A DNA stretch of 21,951 nt from assembly GCA_963646285.1 (NCBI GenBank), contig CAVIWF010000045.1, positions 1 to 21,951 of the forward strand, read 5' to 3'. The notes under the pieces are model-generated. The model searched no databases. It was not told the origin of the DNA and was given only the letters and a program-made list of their open reading frames with translations. Origin of the DNA: CAKUFA01 sp963646285. GTDB lineage: Bacteria > Bacillota > Clostridia > Christensenellales > Aristaeellaceae. Below, piece by piece: positions 7,676 through 16,093 of the stretch. A program made the translations under genes and the position numbers. Numbering within the stretch: position 1 is the first letter of the stretch; every line of letters begins with the position of its first letter.

Positions 7676-9536
7676 ACGTGCTGCGGAGCGGGTTCGCCTG
7701 ACCATGGCCCAGGCTCTCGTCCGCTTTCTGGATGAACAATATGTGGAAATGGATGGGGTGGAAAACAAGTTTGTCCGCAACATCTTCGGCGTGTTTGGCC
7801 ACGGCTGCGTGGTAGGCGTTGGTCAGGCGCTGAGTCAGGGCGATCATCACATCCGCTTCCTCCAGGGAAAGAACGAACAAAACATGGCACTGGCGGCAAC
7901 GGCCTTTGCCAAGCAGAAGAACCGCCGGGAGATCATTCCCTGTGTGTCCTCCATTGGCCCCGGAGCCATGAACATGGTAACGGCGGCAGGCTGCGCCACC
8001 GCCAACCGGATTCCTCTGCTTCTTTTGCCCGGCGATACCTTCGCCTGCCGTCAGCCGGACCCGGTGCTTCAGCAGGCGGAATTTTTCCAGAGCTACGGCC
8101 AGACGGTTACGGACGCATTCCGTGGGGTATGCCACTACTTTGACCGGATAGAGCGCCCTGAACAGCTGATGACGGCAGCTCTGCATGCCATGCGGGTGCT
8201 TACCGACCCGGCGGACACAGGGGCTGTATGCCTTGCCATGCCTCAGGATGTGGAGGGGGAAGCCTATGACTACCCTGTAAGCTTCTTTGAAAAGCGGGTG
8301 TGGCACCTGGATCGCCGCCCCATGACGGCAGCTCAGACGGAGCGTGCCATGGCGGTGCTTCGCAAGGCAAAGCATCCCTTCGCCATTCTCGGCGGCGGTG
8401 TGCGCTACAGCGAGGCAGGTCAGGCATTCGTTGACCTGTGTGAAAAAGCGAACATCCCCTTTGGGGAAACCCAGGCAGGCAAGGGCACGGTGTCCTGGCA
8501 GCATCCGCTGAATATGGGCGGTGTGGGCGTTACCGGCGGCAAGGCGGCCAACGTTATTGCCCGGGATGCAGATGTGATTCTGGCAGTGGGCACCCGGCTC
8601 AGCGACTTCACAACCTCCTCCAAGTGGCTTTTCCGGCAGGATGCGAAGGTACTGGGGCTGAATATCTGCCCCTTTGATGCCATCAAGATGGATGCGGAAC
8701 CCCTCATCTGCGATGCCCGGGAAGGCTTGACCGCCTTGACTGCTGCCCTTGACGGCTACCGCTCTGCCTGGGCGGATGAACCGGCAAAGGCTAAGCAGGA
8801 ATGGGACGAAATCGTGGATGGGTACTATGGTCAGGAACTGCCGGAAGGCTTGAGCCAGACCCGTGCCCTGGGGGAAATCAACCGCTTCATGGGCAAAAAT
8901 GATATTGCGGTGGGTGCAGCAGGCAGCCTGCCCGGAGATATGCAGCGGCTGTGGCGTGCAGGGGAACCGGGCACCTATCACATGGAATACGGTTTCAGCA
9001 ACATGGGCTACGAACCCAACGGTGCCCTGGGGGTGAAGCTGGCAGCCCCGGACAGCGAGGTGTATACCTTCTTTGGGGACGGTTCCTACCTGATGGCGCA
9101 CAGCGAATTGCTGACCTGCGTGCAGGAAGGGCTTCGTGTCCACTTCTGTCTGTTTGACAACAGCGGCTGGGGCTGCATTGAGAATCTGCAAAACAATCAG
9201 GGCAACGACACCTTCGGCACGGTGTTCCGCCGCCGGAATCCTGAAACAGGGGAACTGGACGGGGAAGCCCTGCCGGTGGACTTCGCCATGAATGCAAGGG
9301 CCTATGGGCTGAAGACCTATACCATCCGCACGGTGGAAGAACTTCGTGCCGCCCTTTCGGACGCACTGACGCAAGATGCACCGGTGCTCTACGATATCAA
9401 GGTGAAGCCCAAAACCATGACAGACGGCTTTGAAAGCTGGTGGCGTGTGGGCGTGGCAGAAGTGTCCACCCAGGAGCGTGTACAAAAGGCCTATGAGGAT
9501 ATGAAGACCCATATCCGTGAAACGAGAGATTATTGA
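7668..9536 (+). CDS. iolD: 3D-(3,5/4)-trihydroxycyclohexane-1,2-dione hydrolase
   Basis: 622 residues, a thiamine-diphosphate enzyme of the acetolactate-synthase fold. It opens the ring of the diketone made by IolE, forming 5-deoxy-glucuronate. The activating glutamate is E70 in LQGKNEQNM, followed by the diagnostic block SSIGPGAMNMVTAA and LLLLPGDTFACRQPDPVLQQ. The cofactor motif begins GDGS (470-473) and ends with FDNSGWGCIENLQNN, D497-N498. The reading frame is open further upstream to 7545, but that part overlaps iolB out of frame and reads as a shadow. ATG 7668 has GGGGGG nine bases upstream and yields near-normal length (family about 630-640). ATG 7659 is possible but touches the ribosome site. 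Confidence 0.92.
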   Translation: MTERAAERVRLTMAQALVRFLDEQYVEMDGVENKFVRNIFGVFGHGCVVGVGQALSQGDHHIRFLQGKNEQNMALAATAFAKQKNRREIIPCVSSIGPGAMNMVTAAGCATANRIPLLLLPGDTFACRQPDPVLQQAEFFQSYGQTVTDAFRGVCHYFDRIERPEQLMTAALHAMRVLTDPADTGAVCLAMPQDVEGEAYDYPVSFFEKRVWHLDRRPMTAAQTERAMAVLRKAKHPFAILGGGVRYSEAGQAFVDLCEKANIPFGETQAGKGTVSWQHPLNMGGVGVTGGKAANVIARDADVILAVGTRLSDFTTSSKWLFRQDAKVLGLNICPFDAIKMDAEPLICDAREGLTALTAALDGYRSAWADEPAKAKQEWDEIVDGYYGQELPEGLSQTRALGEINRFMGKNDIAVGAAGSLPGDMQRLWRAGEPGTYHMEYGFSNMGYEPNGALGVKLAAPDSEVYTFFGDGSYLMAHSELLTCVQEGLRVHFCLFDNSGWGCIENLQNNQGNDTFGTVFRRRNPETGELDGEALPVDFAMNARAYGLKTYTIRTVEELRAALSDALTQDAPVLYDIKVKPKTMTDGFESWWRVGVAEVSTQERVQKAYEDMKTHIRETRDY

Positions 9537-9555
9537 ATGCGTGAAGGGAGGTCGT

Positions 9556-10461
9556 ATGTCTATGAAACTTGATCCCGCAAAGGTACAGCTGGCCATTGCC
9601 CCCATTGGCTGGACCAATGATGATATGCCGGAGCTTGGCGCAGAGAACACCTTCGAGCAGTGCGTCAGCGAAATGGCACTGGCAGGCTTTACCGGCAGCG
9701 AAATCGGCAACAAGTATCCCCAGGACGTGGAGGTCCTCAAGCATAAGCTGGATGTCCGTGGGATGCGCATCTGCAATGCATGGTTTTCCACCCTGTTCAC
9801 CTCCGAGCCCTATGAGGTAACGGAGGAGGCCTTCATCCGGCACCGGGATCGGCTGCATGCCCTGGGTGCCAAGGTCATTGGCGCCAGCGAACAGGGCAAT
9901 TCCATTCAGGGCAAGCCCCTGAACATCTTCGGCAATGACAAGCCGGTCTATACCGAAGAGGAATGGAAGAAGGTTACGGAAGGATATAACCGCCTGGGCA
10001 AATTGGCGGCAGAAAAAGGCATGCGCCTGACCTGCCACCACCATATGGGCACAGGGGTGCAGACCGTGGCGGAAATCGACCGCTTTATGGCGGAAACGGA
10101 TCCCAACCTTGTGGGGCTTCTCTTCGACAGCGGTCATCTGACCTTTGCCGGCGTTGACCCTGTGCCGGTGCTGAAAAAGTACATCGACCGTGTGTGGCAT
10201 GTGCACCTGAAGGATGTGCGCATGGCCATCCGGGATCAGGCGCAGCGGGAAGGCTGGAGCTTCCTGACGGCGGTGCGCTCCGGCGTGTTCACGGTGCCCG
10301 GCGATGGTGATGTGGACTTTGCCCCCATTTTCGACACCCTGGCAGAAAACGACTACGCCGGCTGGGTTGTGGTGGAGGCGGAGCAGGATCCTGCCAAGGC
10401 CAATCCCTTTGAGTATGCCGTGAAGGCACGGAAGTACATTGCTGAAAAAACAGGACTGTAA
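9556..10461 (+). CDS. iolE: Inosose dehydratase
   Basis: 301 residues, TIM-barrel of the AP-endonuclease-2/xylose-isomerase-like family, close to the usual 297. It removes water from 2-keto-myo-inositol to give the cyclohexane-dione substrate of IolD. The family N-terminal block APIGWTNDDMPELG starts at residue 15. Metal and substrate blocks are LFDSGHLTFAG (D191, H194) and VWHVHLKDVR (213-222). The start follows GGGAGG (9546-9551) by 4 bases; ATG 9562, ten bases away, is an alternative that changes only two residues. An in-frame extension to 9517 overlaps iolD and lacks a ribosome site. This is the last canonical inositol gene of the unit. Confidence 0.92.
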   Translation: MSMKLDPAKVQLAIAPIGWTNDDMPELGAENTFEQCVSEMALAGFTGSEIGNKYPQDVEVLKHKLDVRGMRICNAWFSTLFTSEPYEVTEEAFIRHRDRLHALGAKVIGASEQGNSIQGKPLNIFGNDKPVYTEEEWKKVTEGYNRLGKLAAEKGMRLTCHHHMGTGVQTVAEIDRFMAETDPNLVGLLFDSGHLTFAGVDPVPVLKKYIDRVWHVHLKDVRMAIRDQAQREGWSFLTAVRSGVFTVPGDGDVDFAPIFDTLAENDYAGWVVVEAEQDPAKANPFEYAVKARKYIAEKTGL

Positions 10462-10472
10462 GGATCCATGAT

Positions 10473-10502
10473 AGAGGGACGCCGCACATGTGACGTCCCT
10501 CT
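10473..10502 (+). other. Intercistronic stem-loop after iolE
   Basis: AGAGGGACG (10473-10481) pairs with CGTCCCTCT (10494-10502) around a 12-base loop, in the 62-base gap between iolE and the next gene. Only a weak pyrimidine tail (TTCTC) follows, without a real T tract. It may be a leaky terminator or an mRNA stability or processing element that lowers expression of the three distal genes relative to iolJ-E. Confidence 0.6.
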
Positions 10503-10523
10503 TCTCAACATACGGAGGATTGT

Positions 10524-11204
10524 ATGACGAATCAGCAGCTTGCAGAGCGCTACGCCCCACGTGTCTTCTTTGATGATGGGGAAACGATTCCATTGCGTGC
10601 AGTCGGGTATACCGTGGCAAGGGAAACCCGGCGCAGCGACTCCTTCCCCAAGCGAATGCTTACCCCGCCGGGGGATGGGGTGATGATCGAATATGCCTTC
10701 TACTGGGACTACGACATTCAGCACATGTATGACCTGGAGCACGTGTGGGTGATGGTGGATGGTGCCGGCCGGGTGGTTGATGCGGAAGGCAGCTTCCACG
10801 GCAACTACCTGAAGCTGCTGCCGGATCTGCCCTGTGTGCGGCAGGTGGAGGACGGTCACGTCAGTGCCTTCTGTCAGCCGGGGAAGCATGCGTTCCTGCC
10901 GGATGGTCAGCTGTGCCGCCTGCTGCCGGACTGGCGTGAGGCGTGCAGTACGCAGGCAGGGGGCGGCGTGCTGGTGGGCGGACCCTTTGCAGGCATCTAC
11001 CAGCCAACCGAGGAAGATGATGCCCTGTCGGCAGCCTATCTGCGGGAAAAGCTGGCCTTTGTGCCCACCCTGTCCTTTCAAAAGATCATGGCACCGGAGA
11101 AGATTGCACAGCTGCTTTTGCCCTGGGAAGAACTGAAACAGAAGATTCCCGGCTGGATTCATGCAGAATGTGAACGCCTGCGGATGCTGGCGGAACGGAG
11201 GTGA
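10524..11204 (+). CDS. Unrecognised 226-residue protein in the iol operon
   Basis: I do not recognise a named family. The protein is soluble, without signal peptide or membrane segment. Its most striking stretch (about residues 54-95) has the spacing WDYDIQHMYDLEHVWV, then acidic and His residues ending in EGSFHGNY. This Asp/His/Glu-rich pattern looks like a metal site and faintly recalls the DWEHV block of NPP1-like and Vps62-like proteins; I treat that as a weak resemblance only. The C-terminal third is helical and charged. GGAGG precedes ATG 10524. Its stop overlaps the ribosome site of the GH38 gene, so the two are closely coupled. A role with inositol-glycoside substrates is a guess from position. 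Confidence 0.8.
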   Translation: MTNQQLAERYAPRVFFDDGETIPLRAVGYTVARETRRSDSFPKRMLTPPGDGVMIEYAFYWDYDIQHMYDLEHVWVMVDGAGRVVDAEGSFHGNYLKLLPDLPCVRQVEDGHVSAFCQPGKHAFLPDGQLCRLLPDWREACSTQAGGGVLVGGPFAGIYQPTEEDDALSAAYLREKLAFVPTLSFQKIMAPEKIAQLLLPWEELKQKIPGWIHAECERLRMLAERR

Positions 11205-11209
11205 ACGGG

Positions 11210-14200
11210 ATGCTGGGGCGGCAATATCAACAGCAGCAGCGGGCGTGGCTGGAGGAAATGAAGCAGCAGACGTACACGCCGGTGATGGACGTCACGTTTG
11301 AGGGATTCACAACCACCAAACGCCTGACAACAGCTGAAGCGGAGCAGGGAGCCTTTGTGCCCTGTCCTGAGGGAACGGCGTGGGGCGCATGCTGGGAATA
11401 TGGCTGGTTCCGGGCAGACTTCTGCCTGCCGGAGGCATGTGCCGGACGCCGTGTCGTCCTCCTGGGGGGACTGGGCGGCGAACAGCTCTATTATTGCAAT
11501 GGACAGGTCATCGGTTCTGTGGACAAGGGGCACCCTTACGTGACGCTGACACGGTGCGCCAAGGCGGGGGAGACGGTGCATCTGCTGGTGGAGTCCTATG
11601 CCGGGCACGGTGCACGGCTGGAGAACCTGGGGCTGTGCCCCCCGGAGCGTGCTCCCATTCCGCCGGTGCCGGACAAACAGTGCACCGTAGGCAAGTGCAT
11701 CCTTGCCGTATGGGAGGAGGAAGCCTATCAGCTGCTGGTGGATGTGTACACCCTGGGGCAGCTGATGAAGGTGCTGCCGGAAAAGAGCCTGCGCATGCAG
11801 CGGGTAGCGGCGGCAATGGATCGTTTTACCCACATCGCAGACCCTGAACTGCCCATGCGGGAACGCAGGGAAAGTTTCCGTCAGGCACGGCTGGCACTGC
11901 AAGAAGTGCTGGACTGCCATAACGGCTCCACGGCGCCCCTTATGTGGCTGCTGGGTCAGTCCCATATTGATTTGGCATGGCTCTGGCCTATGGAGGATAC
12001 GTTCCGCAAGGCAGTGCGCACCTATGCCAACCAAATGACCTTGCTGGATGAGTACCCGGCGTACCGCTATCTCCTTTGCGAGCCTGCCCTGCTGGACATG
12101 CTGAAAAGCCAGGACGCATCCCTGTATCAGCGGGTGAAGGATGGGTGCGCCCGTGGGCAGATTCTGCCGGAAGGTGCCTTCTTTGTGGAGTGCGATACCA
12201 ATCTGCCCTCCGGCGAAAGCCTGATTCGCCAGCTTCAATGGGGCAAAAAGTGGTTCCGGGAAGAGGTGGATACGGATCCTCAGGTGGGCTGGCTGCCGGA
12301 CTGCTTCGGCTTCACGGCTGCCTTGCCTCAAATTCTGAAAGAAATGGGCGTGCCCTATTTCGCCACCCAGAAGCTGCAGCGTGCCGACCCGGAATGCGAA
12401 GGCTTCCCGTATCACCACTTCATTTGGGAGGGCATCGATGGCTCGGAGGTGCTGGGGCTTTCCTTCCTGAAGGACAATGGCCCCATTGACCCCGTTTCCT
12501 TTAAGGAACGGTGGGAAGACAACCGGGTGCAGGAGACGAATATTGATACCCTGCTGCATCCCTTTGGCTACGGCGACGGCGGCGGCGGCCCTACACGGGA
12601 CATGGTGGAAATCAGCCTGCGCCTGAAGGATCTGGAAGGCATCCCCCGCTCCAGGTACGGCGGACTGCGGGAATATTTTGAGCACATTGCTGCGGAAGGC
12701 GTTACCAACCGGTGGGTGGGGGAAATGTACCTGAGCTGGCATCGGGGGGTGTTCACCTCCCAGCGCCGTGCCAAGGCACTGATGCGCCGTGCAGAGTTTG
12801 CCCTGCATGATGCGGAAGCCATGATGGCACGTGCACCGGCATGGTGCACCCCGGCGGATCATGCAGCCCTTCATGAGGCGTGGCGAATCCTGCTGCTTAA
12901 CCAGTTCCACGATGTGGCAGGGGGCGTTGGCATCCGGCGTGTCCATGAGGAAAGCGAACAGCAGCTGCGTCAGGTGATTGAGGTAGCCAATGGGTTGACA
13001 GAGAAGCTCCGCAAGGGGTTTTACGACATGCATCCGGCAGAAGGGGCATGGACGGTTTGGAATCCTCTGCCTTGGGCACGCACAGAATGGGTGCAGATGG
13101 ACGGCAGGTGGCAGTACCTTCATGCACCGGCAGATGGTGCAGCACAGGTGACCCCCATGCCTCAGCCGGAGGATGCCCGCTTGACGCAAACGGCAGAAGG
13201 CTACGTGTTGGAAAATCGGTACCTGCATGTGGAAGTAAATACGCAGGGCGTTATCACAGCCCTTGTTGACTTGGAAAACGGACTGCCCCTGATGGCACAT
13301 GGCCAGCGGATGAACGACTGGCGGCTGTTTCAGAATGTACAGGCGGTCTACGATGCGTGGGAGCTGGACCGGGACTGGGAAACACGCCTCATGCCAGATG
13401 CCATGGATGTGACGGTGGAAGTGGCGGAGGACACGCCCGGCTGTTGTGCCCTGCGGATCGTGCGGAAGTTTGGCGCTAGCTGTGCCACGCAGGTGATGCG
13501 CCTGTACGCATCCTCCCGGCGGATTGACTTCACCACCCACATTGACTGGCAGGAACGGCATCGTATGCTGAAAACGTTCTTTGAAAGCAACATCCTGACA
13601 GACAACGCCGTGCATGAAATTCAGTTCGGCTATGTGACACGCCCGGCTCACCAGTCAACGAAATTCGCATCCGACCGGTATGAGGTGTGCAATCATCGGT
13701 ATTCGGCTCTGTGCGAGGATCGCCGAGGCTTTGCCCTGCTCAATGATGGCAGCTACGGCATCAGCAGTCAGCGCGGCACGCTGGCACTGACGCTTCTGCG
13801 TGCGCCCCTTGTGCCGGATGATAAGAATAACCTTGGCGAGCATGACCTGACGTACGCCCTGTATCCCTTTGCCACATCCTTGGCAGACAGCGGGGTTGTG
13901 CAGCAGGGCTATGCATTGAATCAGCCCCTTACGGTGATGCAGGGATCCTGCCGCCAGCCATCGGAAGGCTTCTATGCCGAGGGCCTGCATGTGCTGGTGG
14001 AAACCATCAAGCCGGCGGAAGATGGCAGGGGGGTTGTGCTGCGGCTCTATAACAGTCAGCATATGTATGCAAAAACCACCCTTCATCTGCCCTATGCAGC
14101 CACGGTGACGGAATGCGGCATGGCAGAGGAGGAACAATTGCCCATCGGTAAGGGCAATGCATTGGAACTGACCTTTGCACCGTTCCGTGTGCGGACGTTC

Positions 14201-14221
14201 CGGGTGATCAAGGAGGCATAA
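11210..14221 (+). CDS. GH38 alpha-mannosidase
   Basis: 1003 residues, normal for bacterial cytoplasmic GH38 enzymes. Order: N-terminal beta domain (about 1-170), a helical link, GH38 (alpha/beta) catalytic domain (about 245-510), alpha-mannosidase middle domain (to about 590) and C-terminal beta domains. The zinc residues H252 and D254 lie in GQSHIDLAWLWP, and the nucleophile D364 lies in WLPDCFGF. The blocks ECDTNLPSGESL, FGYGDGGGGPT (about 450-460) and NQFHD (about 564) are typical. No signal peptide is present, so it cleaves imported mannosides. A GTG at 11201 directly touches the GGAGG; ATG 11210 is the better start. A GH38 inside an inositol operon is unusual and suggests a mannose-containing inositol compound as substrate. 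Confidence 0.93.
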   Translation: MLGRQYQQQQRAWLEEMKQQTYTPVMDVTFEGFTTTKRLTTAEAEQGAFVPCPEGTAWGACWEYGWFRADFCLPEACAGRRVVLLGGLGGEQLYYCNGQVIGSVDKGHPYVTLTRCAKAGETVHLLVESYAGHGARLENLGLCPPERAPIPPVPDKQCTVGKCILAVWEEEAYQLLVDVYTLGQLMKVLPEKSLRMQRVAAAMDRFTHIADPELPMRERRESFRQARLALQEVLDCHNGSTAPLMWLLGQSHIDLAWLWPMEDTFRKAVRTYANQMTLLDEYPAYRYLLCEPALLDMLKSQDASLYQRVKDGCARGQILPEGAFFVECDTNLPSGESLIRQLQWGKKWFREEVDTDPQVGWLPDCFGFTAALPQILKEMGVPYFATQKLQRADPECEGFPYHHFIWEGIDGSEVLGLSFLKDNGPIDPVSFKERWEDNRVQETNIDTLLHPFGYGDGGGGPTRDMVEISLRLKDLEGIPRSRYGGLREYFEHIAAEGVTNRWVGEMYLSWHRGVFTSQRRAKALMRRAEFALHDAEAMMARAPAWCTPADHAALHEAWRILLLNQFHDVAGGVGIRRVHEESEQQLRQVIEVANGLTEKLRKGFYDMHPAEGAWTVWNPLPWARTEWVQMDGRWQYLHAPADGAAQVTPMPQPEDARLTQTAEGYVLENRYLHVEVNTQGVITALVDLENGLPLMAHGQRMNDWRLFQNVQAVYDAWELDRDWETRLMPDAMDVTVEVAEDTPGCCALRIVRKFGASCATQVMRLYASSRRIDFTTHIDWQERHRMLKTFFESNILTDNAVHEIQFGYVTRPAHQSTKFASDRYEVCNHRYSALCEDRRGFALLNDGSYGISSQRGTLALTLLRAPLVPDDKNNLGEHDLTYALYPFATSLADSGVVQQGYALNQPLTVMQGSCRQPSEGFYAEGLHVLVETIKPAEDGRGVVLRLYNSQHMYAKTTLHLPYAATVTECGMAEEEQLPIGKGNALELTFAPFRVRTFRVIKEA

Positions 14222-14222
14222 C

Positions 14223-14747
14223 GTGAAGAAACTGATTCTGTGTTTTGACTGCGGGGATACTCTGGTGGACGAGGGTACGCAGGTATTTGCGGATAACGGG
14301 GATGTGCTGTCCGCCGAACCTATCCCCGGTGCACTGGAGGCACTGGATACCTTCAGCAAGCAAGGCTATCGGCTTGCCCTGATTGCGGACGGGCGAACCG
14401 CATCCTTCCGCAACATTCTGGGCAAACTGAAGGGGTGGGATCTTTTTGAAACCCACACCATCTCCGAGGAAGTCGGCGAACTGAAGCCCAGCCCCAAAAT
14501 GTTCCATGATGCAAGGCAGAAGCTGGGATTGACAGAAGAGGACTTCGGGCATATGGTCATGTTCGGCAATAATCGCCTGCGGGACATTAAAGGGGCAAAC
14601 GGTGTGGGGATGATTTCCGTGCTGCTGGACTACAGCCCCCGGTATGTGAAATCGGCCAGTATGCCGGACGAAGAGCCCACCTACCTGACCAAATCCCCCA
14701 AGGAGTGGGTGCAGCTGATTGAAAAGATCGAACAGGAAACAAAATAA
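14223..14747 (+). CDS. HAD-superfamily protein, probable phosphatase-like
   Basis: 174 residues, a small HAD-fold protein. Motif I reads FDCGDTLVD, so the nucleophile D9 is present, but the general-acid position two residues later is Gly (G11), with Asp at the next position. Motif III probably includes the Lys of LKPSPKMF. Motif IV reads MFGNNRLRDIKGAN, with Asn replacing the first acidic residue of the usual GDxxxD. This FDxGDTL/GNN.xRDI form is one I recognise from other HAD proteins of unknown substrate. It starts with GTG 14223, six bases after AAGGAGG, overlapping the end region of the GH38 gene. It is the last gene of the unit and its substrate cannot be read from sequence. Confidence 0.82.
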   Translation: MKKLILCFDCGDTLVDEGTQVFADNGDVLSAEPIPGALEALDTFSKQGYRLALIADGRTASFRNILGKLKGWDLFETHTISEEVGELKPSPKMFHDARQKLGLTEEDFGHMVMFGNNRLRDIKGANGVGMISVLLDYSPRYVKSASMPDEEPTYLTKSPKEWVQLIEKIEQETK

Positions 14748-14773
14748 GAAGGGTGCCCAGAAGGAACCCTTCT
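14747..14773 (+). other. Stem-loop directly after the HAD gene
   Basis: AGAAGGGT (14747-14754) pairs with ACCCTTCT (14766-14773), starting on the last base of the stop codon. No T tract follows, so it is probably an auxiliary 3' hairpin ahead of the stronger terminator at 14798. Confidence 0.55.
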
Positions 14774-14797
14774 CTGTCAAACAAGTGAAAAGATTTT

Positions 14798-14832
14798 GCC
14801 AGGATGCCGGAAACGGTGTCCTGGTTTTGTTT
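14798..14832 (+). terminator. Terminator of the iol unit
   Basis: An 11-bp stem (14798-14808 with 14813-14823, two G-U pairs) is capped by a GAAA tetraloop and followed by TTTTGTTTT. This is a textbook rho-independent terminator between the convergent HAD and MFS genes. On the other strand the stem is followed by a weaker A/T stretch and may also help end MFS transcription. Confidence 0.9.
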
Positions 14833-14838
14833 TGCCCA

Positions 14839-16023
14839 TTAAGCTTCAAAGGCCTGGACGCTTTGCAGATCCTCGCTCTTCATCAGCAGCCCGGGGAAAA
14901 CAATGCTGGAGGTAAGCCCGATGAAGGCAGCAATCAGGAACATGGGGCGAATACCCACAAGGTCGGCAAAGATGCCGCCAAGGAAGGAAGAAATCAGGAT
15001 GGACACGGCAGATTCAAAGGTGTACAGCAGCGTCTGGATGGTGGTCTTGAACTGGGGTGCTACCATGCGGCTGAGGGTCAGGGAAATGGCAACACTGTTG
15101 AGCATGTTCAGGCAGTTGAGCATCTGAATGGCGAACTGAATGGCGGGGGAGCTGATCAGGTACGTCAGCAGCCAGCGAACAGCGCCGATGATGCCGAGAA
15201 TCAGCAGAATCCGCTTCGTGCCAACCTTGCGGACAAGCCGGTCGGCGAGGAACAGGAAGGGAATCTCGAACAGGGCACCGGCAGCCAGCATGGTGCCGTA
15301 CAGCTCATTGGAGCCGTGGAGGGTTTCCGTGAAATACAGGGAGTAATAGGAGAAATAAATGCCCTGCACCAGGGTGTACAGCATCATGTAAACCATGAGC
15401 AGCAGGATGGGGCGGTTTTTCAGGATGATGCGGATGGGAAGGTGCTCACCCTTCTGACGGCTGTTGTGCCCCTTAAAGGGAGGCAGCAGAAAAATCAGCA
15501 GCATGTTGAGCACGCAGAAGGCGGAAAAGACGTAGAACGTGGAGGTGGTGCCGGAGGCGGAAATTTGTCCCACCAGGTACATGGCCATGGCGTAACCCAA
15601 AGCCCCCATCATACGGATGGGACCATAATCATGATGGGTCAGCTCGGAATACTCCACGCTCATGGACACATTCAGGGAGGGTTCGGCACGGCGGCAAATG
15701 TAGTAGAGGGCATAAAGAATCAGGATGTAAAGGAAGGACTGGTTCAGCAGAATCAGGGGATACAGAACGGCGGTGATCAGGATGAGCAGCTGAAGCAGCC
15801 GGTTTTTGCTGCGGGAGCTGTCTGCCATCACGCCAAGAAAAGGCTGGGCGAACATGGCGGCAGCGGCGGCGACACCGGTGATGAGACCAATCATGGACTT
15901 GCTGAGACCGATTTCGTTCAGATAGATGCTGAAGTAGCTGCTCGTTGTATCCATCATGAAGAAAGTAAAGTTGAACAGCAGAAGTGAGTAATAGGAACGC
16001 CTGGAAAAGGATGCGGACTGCAC
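14839..16023 (-). CDS. MFS transporter, LacY/MFS_1-like sugar symporter type
   Basis: 394 residues with about 12 hydrophobic segments. The N-terminal half shows the family layout FFMMDTTSSYFSIYLNEIGLS, then GVAAAAAMFAQPFLGVMAD, the loop A motif between segments 2 and 3. This resembles the oligosaccharide:proton symporter and nucleoside-symporter branch rather than the larger sugar-porter family that contains IolT. The substrate is probably a mono- or oligosaccharide or glycoside. The frame is open to a TTG at 16047, but AAAGGAGG lies inside that extension. GTG 16023, eight bases after the GGAGG, is therefore the likely start. It has its own promoter with two palindromes, sits between two catabolic units and is divergent from the lyase-like gene. 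Confidence 0.82.
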   Translation of the reverse strand: MQSASFSRRSYYSLLLFNFTFFMMDTTSSYFSIYLNEIGLSKSMIGLITGVAAAAAMFAQPFLGVMADSSRSKNRLLQLLILITAVLYPLILLNQSFLYILILYALYYICRRAEPSLNVSMSVEYSELTHHDYGPIRMMGALGYAMAMYLVGQISASGTTSTFYVFSAFCVLNMLLIFLLPPFKGHNSRQKGEHLPIRIILKNRPILLLMVYMMLYTLVQGIYFSYYSLYFTETLHGSNELYGTMLAAGALFEIPFLFLADRLVRKVGTKRILLILGIIGAVRWLLTYLISSPAIQFAIQMLNCLNMLNSVAISLTLSRMVAPQFKTTIQTLLYTFESAVSILISSFLGGIFADLVGIRPMFLIAAFIGLTSSIVFPGLLMKSEDLQSVQAFEA

Positions 16024-16052
16024 GAAGACTTCCTCCTTTGCGGACAAAAAAC

Positions 16053-16093
16053 GATTGCAATCATTATAAACCTAAAAGGAAACCCTTGCAAGG
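16053..16093. promoter_or_regulatory. Paired TTGCAA palindromes over the MFS promoter
   Basis: Two perfect 10-bp palindromes share the core TTGCAA: GATTGCAATC (16053-16062) at the expected transcription start, and CCTTGCAAGG (16084-16093) covering the -35 element. Their centres are 31 bp apart, close to three helical turns. This is a plausible arrangement for a dimeric repressor binding at two sites; no regulator is assigned. Confidence 0.4.
16063..16091 (-). promoter_or_regulatory. Promoter of the MFS gene
   Basis: On the minus strand, TTGCAA (16091-16086) and a perfect TATAAT (16068-16063) are separated by 17 bases, 40 bases before the GTG start. The rest of this 347-base divergent gap, 16094-16282, is AT-rich and I see no gene in it. 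Confidence 0.7.

Noticed and set aside
7500..9800. 766-codon open frame on the minus strand across iolD
   Set aside because: Same reasons: antisense to iolD with its intact thiamine-diphosphate motifs.
11159..13651. 830-codon open frame on the minus strand inside the GH38 gene
   Set aside because: Antisense to a firmly identified enzyme; composition and lack of motifs mark it as a shadow frame.
14719..15987. 422-codon plus-strand frame opposite the MFS gene
   Set aside because: Extremely Gln/Gly/His-rich translation, starts before a strong terminator, and opposes a clear membrane transporter.
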